DNA of 64,000 bases, taken from NCBI RefSeq assembly GCF_002115755.1, contig NZ_JFKA01000005.1:62001-126000 (forward strand), given 5' to 3'. Under the pieces are notes generated by a model that saw nothing but the letters and a program-made list of their open reading frames with translations, did no database searches and was not told where the DNA came from. Shown in pieces: positions 55,462-64,000 of the stretch. The translations under genes and the position numbers were made by a program. Positions within the stretch are counted from its first letter, which is position 1. Each line of letters begins with the position of its first letter. The DNA comes from Thalassospira mesophila. GTDB lineage: Bacteria; Pseudomonadota; Alphaproteobacteria; Rhodospirillales; Thalassospiraceae.

Positions 55462-56841
55462 TTAAAAATACTCCAACCGCACGGCAAACATCTTTTCAAC
55501 TTTCTTGATCTGTTCCGAACCGGAAAAAACAACAATGCGGTCATTGGCTTCGATCACGGTATTGGCACGCGGCATGACAACCTTGTCATTGCGCAAAATT
55601 GCGCCAAACACCACACCGGGCGGCATTGCAATATCCTTGATCGCCTTGCCAACAATCGGGGCGGTTTCGAGTGCTTCTGCTTCCAGAACCTCGCCAAAAC
55701 CTTCCGACAGGCTGTGAACAGCGCGGATGCGGCCCCGACGTACATGTTGCAAAATAGTCGAAACCGTTGTCATGCGCGGGCTGATCACCACATCAACACC
55801 CAGTTCGGAAACCAGGGACGTATAGGTGCTTTTGTTCACCAGTGTCAGGGCGCGCGGGCAGCCATAGCGTTTGGCCAGCAAGGACGACAAAATATTGGTT
55901 TCGTCATCATTGGTCAGGGCCACCACGGCTTCGGCATTGGCAACGTTGGCTTCTTCAAGCAATTCCGGGTCCAGAACGTCACCACACAGAACGACACTTT
56001 TCTTGGGCAGTTTCTGGGCGACAAACCGTGCGCGTTCGGGGTCTGATTCGATCAGGCGCGTGGTCACACCGGGAAAGTTATTGTTGATTTCCTCGGCCAG
56101 AAACAGCGCGATATTGCCGCCGCCAAAAATAACGATCCGGCGGGCTTCAGGGTCTTCATGGCCAAAGGCCGACATGGCCCGATCAACCTGATCGCTTGAT
56201 ACTGCCAGATAAACCAGATCGCCTGCCAGCATCTGGTCTTCCCCCTTGGGGTAAACCGGCTTGTCGTTACGGATCATGCCCATGATCGAAATATTCAGGT
56301 CGGGGAACAGCTGATGCAATTGACGCAATGGCGTGTTGATCACCGGGCAATCTTCGTTGCAGCGCAAACCAAGGATTTTAACCTTGTCATCGGCAAACGG
56401 GATCATGTCGAAGGCGCCCGGTGCGCGCAAACGCCGGGCAATCGCGCGGGCCACTTCCATTTCTGGTGAAATCACCACATCGATTGGCAATTTGTCGCGG
56501 CCAAACAACCCGGCCCATTCCGGCTGCAAATAGGTTTGGCTGCGGATACGGGCAATTTTCGTTGGCACATTAAACAAAGAATGCGCCACCTGACACGCGG
56601 TCATATTCACTTCATCAGCAAATGTGACCGCAATCAGCATATCGGCTTCTTCTGCGCCGGCCTGCTGCAATACATCGGGGTGCGAGCCAAAACCGATGAT
56701 GCCCTTAACCTCCAGCGTATCGGAGATTTTGCGGATCAGTTCTTCAGACTGGTCGATAACCGTTACATCGTTTTGTTCGGCAGCAAGATATTTGGCAATG
56801 TGGAAACCCACCTGCCCCGCGCCACAAATGATGACTTTCAT
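55462..56841 (-). CDS. trkA: Trk potassium-uptake regulatory subunit TrkA
   Basis: 459 residues, two RCK_N/RCK_C units. First NAD-binding start is KVIICGAGQVGFHIAKYLAAE, the second IVIFGGGNIALFLAEEI. It gates TrkH-type potassium channels through NAD(H)/ATP binding. It sits just downstream of ntrX with a 45-base gap, as in most alphaproteobacteria. Confidence 0.95.
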   Translation of the reverse strand: MKVIICGAGQVGFHIAKYLAAEQNDVTVIDQSEELIRKISDTLEVKGIIGFGSHPDVLQQAGAEEADMLIAVTFADEVNMTACQVAHSLFNVPTKIARIRSQTYLQPEWAGLFGRDKLPIDVVISPEMEVARAIARRLRAPGAFDMIPFADDKVKILGLRCNEDCPVINTPLRQLHQLFPDLNISIMGMIRNDKPVYPKGEDQMLAGDLVYLAVSSDQVDRAMSAFGHEDPEARRIVIFGGGNIALFLAEEINNNFPGVTTRLIESDPERARFVAQKLPKKSVVLCGDVLDPELLEEANVANAEAVVALTNDDETNILSSLLAKRYGCPRALTLVNKSTYTSLVSELGVDVVISPRMTTVSTILQHVRRGRIRAVHSLSEGFGEVLEAEALETAPIVGKAIKDIAMPPGVVFGAILRNDKVVMPRANTVIEANDRIVVFSGSEQIKKVEKMFAVRLEYF

Positions 56842-56886
56842 TTAGATTTTTCTCCTGATCAAAAACCTGCTGGCAGCGTTCGCGTA

Positions 56887-58272
56887 TCAATCGGTAACGC
56901 GATCACCATAAATACCAAGGCTTTTGAGCTTTCTGTGCAGGGCGGAACGTTCCATCCCGATAAAATTAGCCGTTTTGGAAATGTTTCCGCCAAACCGGTC
57001 GACCTGGGTTTGAAGATATTCTTTTTCAAATAGTTCCCGTGCCTCGCGCAGAGGTAACGCCATGATCTCGCTGGTTTTATCAAATACCAGCGATTCCGGC
57101 ATATCGGAAAAAAGCTCGCTGGGCAGCATTTTACCACTGATCATCTGGCCATTTTCACCCGGCGACATAATCATCAACCGTTCGATCACGTTTTTAAGCT
57201 GACGCACATTTCCCGGCCAGTCATAGGCATGCAGGGCGGCAATTGCTTCGGGCGACAGCTTGCGCCGTGGCAGGCCGGTTGCATCGGCATAGCGTGACAG
57301 GAAATAGTCTGCCAGTTCAGGTATGTCGTCGCGGCGCGCAAACAAGGGCGGCACTTCCAGCGGCACAACATTTAACCGGTAATAAAGGTCCTGGCGGAAT
57401 TTCTGTTCTTCGATTTTTTCTTCAAGATCGCGCGATGTAGTGGCAATCACCCGCACATCAACACTCACCGGGGTTGATCCACCGACACGCACAAAGGTCT
57501 GGTCCTGCAAAACCCGAACAATTTTGCCCTGGGTTTCGAGCGGCATATCGGCCACTTCATCAAGCAGCAAGGTGCCTCCATGGGCAATTTCCATCATGCC
57601 GGTGCGGGCATCACGCGCGGCGTTGCCCACGGCACCAAACAAGGATTCTTCCATTGTTTCTGGCGAAATATTCGCACAGTTCAACACCACAAACGGGCCA
57701 TTGGCCCGGGCCGAACTGCGGTGAACCAGCCGGGCAACCACTTCCTTGCCCGTGCCTGCCGGGCCGGAAATCAGAATACGGCTTCCGGTACGTGCCACCC
57801 GTTCAATCGACTGGCGCAAATTGGAAATAACCGGTGTTGTCCCCACCAGTTCAACATCGCCACCGGCGCGCATGATAAGTTCGCGGTTTTCGCGCCGCAA
57901 CCTTGCATCTTCGATGGCGCGCTCAACAACAAGCAACAAGCGCTCGGTATTAAACGGTTTTTCGATAAAGTCGTAGGCCCCGTTACGCGATGCTTCAAGG
58001 GCGGTTTCAATGTTGCCATGCCCCGAAATCATCACAACCGGCACTTCTGGATGTTCGCGCTGGATCAGCTTTAAGGTTTCAATACCATCATGCTGGCTGG
58101 CTTCCATCCAGATATCAAGAATGACAAGGGTTGGCCTGCGTGCGGCCACCTCCGACAATGCCTGCTGGCTGGAGCCCGCAGCACGCGTCGTATAGCCTTC
58201 ATCTTCCAGAATGCCCGCAATGAGCGACCGGATGTCTTCTTCATCGTCGACGATTAATATATCGTGCGCCAT
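56887..58272 (-). CDS. ntrX: Nitrogen-assimilation response regulator NtrX
   Basis: 461 residues. Receiver domain with DDEEDIRSLI and the phospho-acceptor Asp in LVILDIWM, an AAA+ domain with Walker A ISGPAGTGKE and Walker B TLLLDEVADMP, and a Fis-type HTH (ISKTANFIGMERSALHRKL). The sigma-54 contact loop GAFTGA is missing: that position reads LFGAVGNAARDARTGM. It therefore probably does not activate sigma-54 promoters in the usual way. Partner of the NtrY kinase encoded 55 bases upstream. Confidence 0.94.
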   Translation of the reverse strand: MAHDILIVDDEEDIRSLIAGILEDEGYTTRAAGSSQQALSEVAARRPTLVILDIWMEASQHDGIETLKLIQREHPEVPVVMISGHGNIETALEASRNGAYDFIEKPFNTERLLLVVERAIEDARLRRENRELIMRAGGDVELVGTTPVISNLRQSIERVARTGSRILISGPAGTGKEVVARLVHRSSARANGPFVVLNCANISPETMEESLFGAVGNAARDARTGMMEIAHGGTLLLDEVADMPLETQGKIVRVLQDQTFVRVGGSTPVSVDVRVIATTSRDLEEKIEEQKFRQDLYYRLNVVPLEVPPLFARRDDIPELADYFLSRYADATGLPRRKLSPEAIAALHAYDWPGNVRQLKNVIERLMIMSPGENGQMISGKMLPSELFSDMPESLVFDKTSEIMALPLREARELFEKEYLQTQVDRFGGNISKTANFIGMERSALHRKLKSLGIYGDRVTD

Positions 58273-58327
58273 GTTTCGACAGTAACCTTGGTGTTTCTAG
58301 TTTGTTGTCGTACGGGATTGGATTGAT

Positions 58328-60607
58328 TTATGCCGTGGGCGGCACAGTATCATTTCCCAAAGAATTTTCCGTTAACTGTGCCGAGCTTTGGGGAAAGGAC
58401 AACGTTATCCTGGCCCCGACCTCGGCTCCATCGGCGAGTATAAGCTCTCCACCGTGGTCTTCCATGATTTTCTTAACAATTGCCAAGCCAAGCCCGGTTC
58501 CCTTGCTTCTGGTCGTCACATAGGGTTCGGTCAAACGTTCGCGATGTTCGGTTGGCAACCCACGGCCATTGTCTTCAATCACAATGTCTATACGCTGCCC
58601 CGGATCATCGCGCTGCGAGATCTGCACACGAATATGGCCCGGCGCAAGATCGTCTTCTGTGGAATTTCGCCCGGCAATTGCCTCGGCAGCATTTTTTAAC
58701 GTATTGATCAAACACTGATTTACCTGTCGTGCGTCGCACTGGATTCTGGTTTTGATGTTTTCATCAATCGCAAAATCATAGGTAATCGAGGCATGCGCCT
58801 GTTGCTGTAAAAACAGCGCATTTCTAGTCAATTCGGCCAAATCTTCTTCGCGCATTTTCGGGCTGGGCATCCGGGCAAAGGACGAAAATTCGTCAACCAT
58901 CCGTCCAATATCGCCAACCTGACGAATAATAGTTTCAATGCAGGTTTTAAATACCTCGGTATCGCTTTTAATTTCCTTCAGGTATTTCCGGCGTAGCCGC
59001 TCTGCCGAAAGCTGGATCGGGGTTAGCGGATTTTTAATTTCGTGGGCAATCCGCCGCGCCACATCGGCCCAGGCGGCCATACGTTGCGCATTTTGCAATT
59101 CGGTCACGTCATCAAACGTCACGACATAGCCAAAAATAGACCGGTCACCGGCCCGTTCCACCGTCACCCGTGCCAGCAGCATCAAATTAAGCCCATCCCG
59201 GCGAATTTCAATTTGCCGGGGTTTGGACCGGTCACCTTCCTTGATCGCTTCGTCAAACAGAACCGTAAATTCCGGGATCACTTCACAAATGGCATGGCCA
59301 ACCTTTTCGTCAAGGTCCAGCCCCAGCAATTCCGAGGCGCTTCGATTTGGCAAATTGATCCGGCAATCGGCATCCAGGCCCATCACACCGGCGGTAACCC
59401 CGCCCAGAATAGCCTCGGTAAAGCGCCGACGCTCGTCATTCAGGCGGTTTGCCGCAATTAATTCGGCGCGCTGGGTATCAAGCTGTGCGGTCATACGGTT
59501 AAAGGCGCGACTTAACGCTTCAAGTTCGTCGCCCTGCCCGGCCAATGGCACGCGAAAGGACAAATCACCATCGCGAACTTTTTCGGCACCGTGGATAAGT
59601 TGCGAAATAGGTTCGACAATACCGGTTGCCACCGTCAGACCCAGCATCACTGCGGCTAACAACAGCACCACGGCGATAATCACGAAAATCATCACGAATG
59701 TAATGACAATGCCCGATCGTTCGCCTTCAAGGTTTTCATAGGCCTTGACCGCGCGTCGCGCCTGCTCGATACGATCAAGCACATTACTGTCAACAAAGCG
59801 ACCGACCAGCAAAAAACCGTCAATAAAATTATCCAGCCGAACAACGGCACGAATACGGTCTTCGGTATCGCCCAGCATCAAAACAACATCATTGACCCGT
59901 GCGCGATCAAACACTTCGGGCGGGACTGGCGCACCATCGGGATCATAGGAAAAACTGTAATCAGACTGGGCAATAATCTTGCCACTGCCATCAATGATCA
60001 GGGCCTCGGGCAAGCCGCGTGCGTCGGCCTGTGCGGTTAAAATGCGTGCCAAACGGCTGGGATCGGTGGCAAAGGACACGCCAAGGCGCTGCAAATCGCT
60101 GGCGGTTGCCAGAGCGTCGGCCCGGATCAGTTCCTGGTGTTCTTGCAAATAGGCCTGGGCAATGACCATGCTTTCTTCGACAGCGGTGCGAATGCGGTCG
60201 CTAAACCAGCCCTGAATACCAAAATGCAGAAAAAGGGCCGAAAACACCGCCACGACAATTGCCGGCGTCACCGCCACCAGACTGAACATCAACACCATGC
60301 GGGTGTGCAGTTTGGCCCCGGCGGTGCCCTTGCGTCGCTCAACCCAGATTTGCACCAGCTTGCGCGCCACCAGCGTTGCCAGTGCCAGCAGCAAAACCAG
60401 ATCGACATTAAGCAAAATGATAATCGTGCGCGGATCGGGCCGAAGCGGCGCTGTGCCGGTCATTGCCAGATAGGTAACAATGGCCGAAAGCAATGCCGAA
60501 ATAACCAGCCCAATGGCCAGTTTGCGTGACTGCCCAATGCGGCCCAGAGCTTTAATAAAAGCCGATTGCTGCCAGGCCTTGCGACGTTGGCGCGCCGGGA
60601 CGCTCAT
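58328..60607 (-). CDS. ntrY: Sensor histidine kinase NtrY
   Basis: 759 residues. Four membrane helices: about 32-50, 63-82, 108-130 and 285-325, giving a large periplasmic domain between helices 3 and 4. Then HAMP, a PAS domain, the phospho-acceptor His in [16 protein letters not shown], and an ATPase domain with [16 protein letters not shown] and [12 protein letters not shown]. It phosphorylates NtrX. Its start overlaps the ntrC stop by 4 bases, so ntrBC and ntrYX are one transcript. Confidence 0.94.
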   Translation of the reverse strand: MSVPARQRRKAWQQSAFIKALGRIGQSRKLAIGLVISALLSAIVTYLAMTGTAPLRPDPRTIIILLNVDLVLLLALATLVARKLVQIWVERRKGTAGAKLHTRMVLMFSLVAVTPAIVVAVFSALFLHFGIQGWFSDRIRTAVEESMVIAQAYLQEHQELIRADALATASDLQRLGVSFATDPSRLARILTAQADARGLPEALIIDGSGKIIAQSDYSFSYDPDGAPVPPEVFDRARVNDVVLMLGDTEDRIRAVVRLDNFIDGFLLVGRFVDSNVLDRIEQARRAVKAYENLEGERSGIVITFVMIFVIIAVVLLLAAVMLGLTVATGIVEPISQLIHGAEKVRDGDLSFRVPLAGQGDELEALSRAFNRMTAQLDTQRAELIAANRLNDERRRFTEAILGGVTAGVMGLDADCRINLPNRSASELLGLDLDEKVGHAICEVIPEFTVLFDEAIKEGDRSKPRQIEIRRDGLNLMLLARVTVERAGDRSIFGYVVTFDDVTELQNAQRMAAWADVARRIAHEIKNPLTPIQLSAERLRRKYLKEIKSDTEVFKTCIETIIRQVGDIGRMVDEFSSFARMPSPKMREEDLAELTRNALFLQQQAHASITYDFAIDENIKTRIQCDARQVNQCLINTLKNAAEAIAGRNSTEDDLAPGHIRVQISQRDDPGQRIDIVIEDNGRGLPTEHRERLTEPYVTTRSKGTGLGLAIVKKIMEDHGGELILADGAEVGARITLSFPQSSAQLTENSLGNDTVPPTA

Positions 60608-62052
60608 TTTGCGCCCCGCACAACTTCCAGCCCCAGATCACGAATTTTCTTGCGCAGGGTATTACGGTTCAGCCCCAAAACCTCGGCTGCTTTCACCTGA
60701 TTGCCCCGTGTGGCTTCCAGCGTAACCGTCAATAACGGGCGCTCCATTTCGCGCAAGATGCGATCATAAAGCCCGCTAGACGGTAAATCATCGTCATGGG
60801 CATCGTAATATTCGCGAACATGGCGCTCGATTGACTCGGCCAATGATTGCGGTTCGCCCATTGGGGCGGCGTCGGCAACGCTGTTTTCCGCAAATTCGGT
60901 CTCGATCACGTCAACGCCAATCACGTCCTGTGAATACAGGGCGGTTAAGCGGCGGACCATATTTTCAAGTTCGCGGATATTGCCAGGCCAGCGATGCGCC
61001 TTTAGCCGTGCCATCGCATCGGATGACAGGTTTTTGCGCGGCAAGCCCTGCTCGCTCGCCTGTGTCAGAAAATGGTTCACCAGTTCGGGAATGTCTTCTA
61101 ACCGTTCGCGCAGGCTCGGCAACCGAATTGGCACGACGTTCAACCGATAGAACAAATCTTCGCGGAAGCTGCCCTCGCGAATAAGTTTGCGTAAATCCCG
61201 GTGGGTAGCGGCAACAATGCGCACATTGACGCGAATGGGGGTTCGCCCACCGACACGGGTATATTCGCCTTCCTGCAACACACGCAAAAGCCGGGTTTGG
61301 GCTTCGAGCGGCATATCGCCAATTTCATCTAAAAATAACGTTCCGCCCTCGGCCTGTTCAAACCGGCCAACCTTGCGTTCATTGGCCCCGGTAAAGGCCC
61401 CCTTTTCATGACCAAACAGCTCGCTTTCGATCAATTCACGCGGTATAGCAGCCATGTTGATGGCAACAAACGGGCCATGGCGCCGCGATCCGTATTCGTG
61501 CAAGGCCCGGGCAACCAGTTCTTTGCCGGTTCCGCTTTCGCCCGTCACCATCACGGTCAGGTCGGTATTCATCAGGCGGGCCAGCGAGCGATAAATTTCC
61601 TGCATCGCCGACGAACGGCCAATCAAAGGCAGGCGATCATCGCCTTCATCATTGGGCGATTTGGTATTTTCCAAATGAATCGGCGTCTCAAGCGCACGAT
61701 CAACAATGCTTATCAACTCGTTTAAATCAAACGGTTTTGGCAAATATTCAAACGCCCCGCGCTGGGCGGCCTTTACCGCCGTTAACAGGGTGTTTTGCGC
61801 ACTCATTACAATCACGCGCAGATCGGGGCGCAATTTGCGAATGCGCGGCACCATGTCGAGGCCGTTTTCATCGGGCATCATCACATCGGTAATCACAAGA
61901 TCGCCTTCGCCATCGGCGATCCAGTCCCACAGGGTTTTACCATGGCCGGTACTACGCACTTCGTGGCCCTGGCGCGACAGGGCCTGGGTCAAAACAGTGC
62001 GAATGGCGCGATCATCATCGGCGACAAGAATACGGGCTGGTTGCGCGCTCAT
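60604..62052 (-). CDS. ntrC: Nitrogen regulation response regulator NtrC
   Basis: 482 residues. Receiver with [13 protein letters not shown] and Asp in [16 protein letters not shown]+ with [15 protein letters not shown], the intact GAFTGA loop ([15 protein letters not shown]), FLDEIGDMP, and a Fis-type HTH ([21 protein letters not shown]). It activates sigma-54 promoters for nitrogen scavenging when phosphorylated by NtrB. Overlaps ntrB by 4 bases. Confidence 0.96.
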   Translation of the reverse strand: MSAQPARILVADDDRAIRTVLTQALSRQGHEVRSTGHGKTLWDWIADGEGDLVITDVMMPDENGLDMVPRIRKLRPDLRVIVMSAQNTLLTAVKAAQRGAFEYLPKPFDLNELISIVDRALETPIHLENTKSPNDEGDDRLPLIGRSSAMQEIYRSLARLMNTDLTVMVTGESGTGKELVARALHEYGSRRHGPFVAINMAAIPRELIESELFGHEKGAFTGANERKVGRFEQAEGGTLFLDEIGDMPLEAQTRLLRVLQEGEYTRVGGRTPIRVNVRIVAATHRDLRKLIREGSFREDLFYRLNVVPIRLPSLRERLEDIPELVNHFLTQASEQGLPRKNLSSDAMARLKAHRWPGNIRELENMVRRLTALYSQDVIGVDVIETEFAENSVADAAPMGEPQSLAESIERHVREYYDAHDDDLPSSGLYDRILREMERPLLTVTLEATRGNQVKAAEVLGLNRNTLRKKIRDLGLEVVRGAK

Positions 62053-63197
62053 AATGTGTGTTCCTTGATCCAGCTATCTTTTTGATTATCCTGCACATTC
62101 TCGGCCAAGGTGCGATGATAGATCGGCAACATAATTTGAAATTCAGCCCCGCCGGTGGGCACATCTTTTACCTCGATCACACCGCCATGGTCGCTGATGA
62201 TTTTTGCGACCAAAGCCAGCCCCAACCCGGTGCCGGTTGGTTTGGTGGTGACAAACGGGTCAAACAGGCTTTCGCGCATGTCGGGCGGTATGCCCGACCC
62301 GTTATCACGGACAGAAACCACCAGCGGCAAATGCACACGGGTATCACCCCCCGCAACAGCAAGGCGTATTCCGTGCTGATAGCGGGTTGAAATAGTGATC
62401 AGGCCATCGTCGGAATTTACGGCTTCGGCGGCATTCTTGATCAGGTTTAAAAACACCTGAATAAGCTGGTCGCGGTTACCATAAACCGGTGGCAAGGAGG
62501 GATCGTAAATTTCTTCAAAATGCAGGTTTTGGCCAAAGCCGTTTTCCGCCAGACGGCGCACATGCTCCAGCACGGTATGGATATTAACCGCACCGCGTTC
62601 CAGCGGTTTATCGGAAAAAATCTCCATCCGGTCGACCAGGTTCACAATACGGTCGGCTTCATCGCAAATCAGGCGGGTTAAAACCCGGTCATCTTCATTC
62701 GCCGTTTGCTCAAGCAACTGGGCCGCGCCACGAATGCCAGATAGCGGATTTTTAATTTCGTGGGCCAAAATGGCCGCCATCGCACTGACAGAACGGGCCG
62801 AATTACGACTAAGCAACTGATTGTCAATTTTTTGCGCAATCGAGCGCGGCTCGAAGGTTAAAACGGCAGACCCGTTTTCATCAGGCATCGAGCCAACGGT
62901 CAGGTTAACGGCATGACGGCCGATTTTGGGGCTTTCAATCAGCAAATCATGATCGGCAACCAGCGTTGCTTCGTCAATCGCTTGGGCGATTAACGAAAAA
63001 ACGGGGCTGTCACCGGGAATGAAATCCTTAAGGTTGCTGCGGCACAATACGCCCGCACTTGCATTAAACAGCTGTTCGGTCGCCTGGTTTACAAACCGGA
63101 TTTTCCCATCACGGTCGGCGACCACCACTGCGCTGGCAATTGCGTTCAAAACGCCGGCGGGATCCACATTGTGTCCCTTGCCAAAGCCAAGCCTCAT
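62049..63197 (-). CDS. ntrB: Nitrogen regulation sensor kinase NtrB
   Basis: 382 residues from the ATG at 63197, with GGGACGGAAG upstream. A cytoplasmic kinase without membrane helices: a PAS domain ([25 protein letters not shown]), phospho-His in [21 protein letters not shown], and the ATPase motifs [19 protein letters not shown] and [12 protein letters not shown]. It reads the nitrogen signal through PII and phosphorylates or dephosphorylates NtrC. Gap to dusB is 50 bases. Confidence 0.95.
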   Translation of the reverse strand: MRLGFGKGHNVDPAGVLNAIASAVVVADRDGKIRFVNQATEQLFNASAGVLCRSNLKDFIPGDSPVFSLIAQAIDEATLVADHDLLIESPKIGRHAVNLTVGSMPDENGSAVLTFEPRSIAQKIDNQLLSRNSARSVSAMAAILAHEIKNPLSGIRGAAQLLEQTANEDDRVLTRLICDEADRIVNLVDRMEIFSDKPLERGAVNIHTVLEHVRRLAENGFGQNLHFEEIYDPSLPPVYGNRDQLIQVFLNLIKNAAEAVNSDDGLITISTRYQHGIRLAVAGGDTRVHLPLVVSVRDNGSGIPPDMRESLFDPFVTTKPTGTGLGLALVAKIISDHGGVIEVKDVPTGGAEFQIMLPIYHRTLAENVQDNQKDSWIKEHTL

Positions 63198-63247
63198 CTT
63201 CCGTCCCCCGATGGTCAATTTGTGTTCAGGTGAATGCGTGTCGCGGC

Positions 63248-64000
63248 TCACGCCGCGAATTCCCGTAATTCGGTTTCAATTTTTGGGTCGTAAAAGGCGC
63301 GAATGGCATCTTTTACCAGTGCTGGATCATCCAACACATTAACAGTGCGCCGAAACTCGGTCGCATCACGCAAGCCATTGCAATACCACCCCAAATGCTT
63401 GCGTGCGATCCGGTATCCCGGCACATGCCCGTGATGATCTATAATCGCATCATAATGGGTCAAAATGGTTTCAAGCTGTTGCTCTAGCGACGGTGCCGCC
63501 AGCTTGTTTCCGGTTTTTAAATAATGCGATACCTGCTTTAAAAACCATGGCCGCCCCTGTGCGCCTCGGCCAATCATAACCCCATTTGCCCCGGACCGAT
63601 GCAGCAGCTCGGCGGCGTCTTCCTCGCTGTGAATATCGCCATTACCAATAACCGGAATGCTTACCGCGGCTTTGACATCCGCAATAGCATCCCAGTCGGC
63701 ATCGCCCTTATAGAACTGGCACCGCGTGCGCCCATGCACGGTTAGCATACGAATGCCCAAATCCTCGGCAATGCGGCCAAGGCGCGGGGCGTTACGGTCA
63801 TTATCATCCCAGCCCAGGCGCATTTTAAGCGTCACGGGCACCTTTACGGCATTCACCGTGGCTTCCATAATCTCGGCAGCCAGTTTTTCCTGGCGCATCA
63901 AGGCTGAGCCGGCATAGCCCTTGGTCACCTTTTTGGCCGGACACCCCATATTGATGTCAATGATCATGGCACCGCGGGCTTCGTTCATCCGGGCGGCCTC
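63248..64000 (-). CDS. dusB: tRNA-dihydrouridine synthase DusB/NifR3 (5' end outside window)
   Basis: The open frame continues past base 64000, so the N-terminus is missing. The visible part has the active-site stretch DINMGCPAKKVTKGYAGSAL with the catalytic Cys, LKMRLGWDD, VHGRTRCQFYKGDAD and IPVIGNGDIHSEEDA, which mark the flavin TIM barrel. It reduces uridines in the tRNA D-loop. First gene of the dusB-ntrBCYX operon, an arrangement known as nifR3-ntrBC. Confidence 0.95.
   Translation of the reverse strand, partial: EAARMNEARGAMIIDINMGCPAKKVTKGYAGSALMRQEKLAAEIMEATVNAVKVPVTLKMRLGWDDNDRNAPRLGRIAEDLGIRMLTVHGRTRCQFYKGDADWDAIADVKAAVSIPVIGNGDIHSEEDAAELLHRSGANGVMIGRGAQGRPWFLKQVSHYLKTGNKLAAPSLEQQLETILTHYDAIIDHHGHVPGYRIARKHLGWYCNGLRDATEFRRTVNVLDDPALVKDAIRAFYDPKIETELREFAA

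Noticed and set aside
1-64000. CRISPR array, IS element or prophage
   Set aside because: No regularly spaced repeats, transposase, integrase or phage structural genes were found anywhere in the window.

Overview
The window reads as chromosomal DNA of an alphaproteobacterium, most likely Rhodospirillales and probably close to Thalassospira (inference from gene order and protein style, not from a search). Supporting evidence: the block dusB-ntrB-ntrC-ntrY-ntrX-trkA-dat-...-hfq-hflX is a classic alphaproteobacterial order; recG, sdhE and mfd sit head to head as in that class; there is an RpoH sigma factor with the RpoH box; and an ectR/ectABC-ask_ect salt-tolerance cluster points to a marine or halotolerant life. 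Coding density is high, TTG/GTG starts are common, and many genes overlap by 4 bases. There is no rRNA, CRISPR array, insertion sequence or prophage. One tRNA gene (Ser-UGA) is present.

Layout. 0-8 kb: the end of a sugar-type ABC ATPase, free-methionine-sulfoxide reductase, ssb, three Nudix proteins (one fused to a SixA-like phosphatase), a YchJ/SEC-C protein, rpoH, and a DUF502 membrane protein. 8-14 kb: recG facing away from sdhE-mfd. 14-24 kb (all minus): DsbA/FrnE-like oxidoreductase, deoB, deoC, and an arginine/ornithine-type uptake operon (aotP-aotJ-aotQ-aotM, then a chemoreceptor, then an aotO-like M14-fold gene). 24-34 kb (plus): tRNA-Ser (minus), YdcF protein, MltB-type transglycosylase, rlpA, D,D-carboxypeptidase, tmk, holB, metG, tatD, and an MBL hydrolase; this is a cell-wall block followed by a DNA/tRNA housekeeping operon. 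34-42 kb (minus): an ABC transmembrane domain protein with no ATPase, an RND efflux pair, and a 781-residue GH64-like protein. 42-50 kb: gnd, an unknown membrane protein, ectR, and ectABC-ask. 50-64 kb: mazG, then a long minus-strand run of IMPase, hflX, hfq, HAD phosphatase, dat, trkA, ntrX, ntrY, ntrC, ntrB and dusB.

How parts work together. EctABC with a dedicated aspartokinase makes ectoine, with EctR divergent as the likely repressor. NtrBC and NtrYX sense nitrogen status; NtrC keeps the sigma-54 GAFTGA loop and NtrX has lost it. The aot operon couples amino-acid uptake with a chemoreceptor in the same transcription unit. Several intrinsic terminators are sharp enough to define transcription units. 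I see no clear new multi-gene defence or mobile system. The least explained items are the GH64-like protein without a signal peptide, the orphan ABC transmembrane protein, the chemoreceptor inside the transporter operon, the SixA-Nudix fusion, the hairpin between ectA and ectB, and the small membrane protein upstream of ectR.
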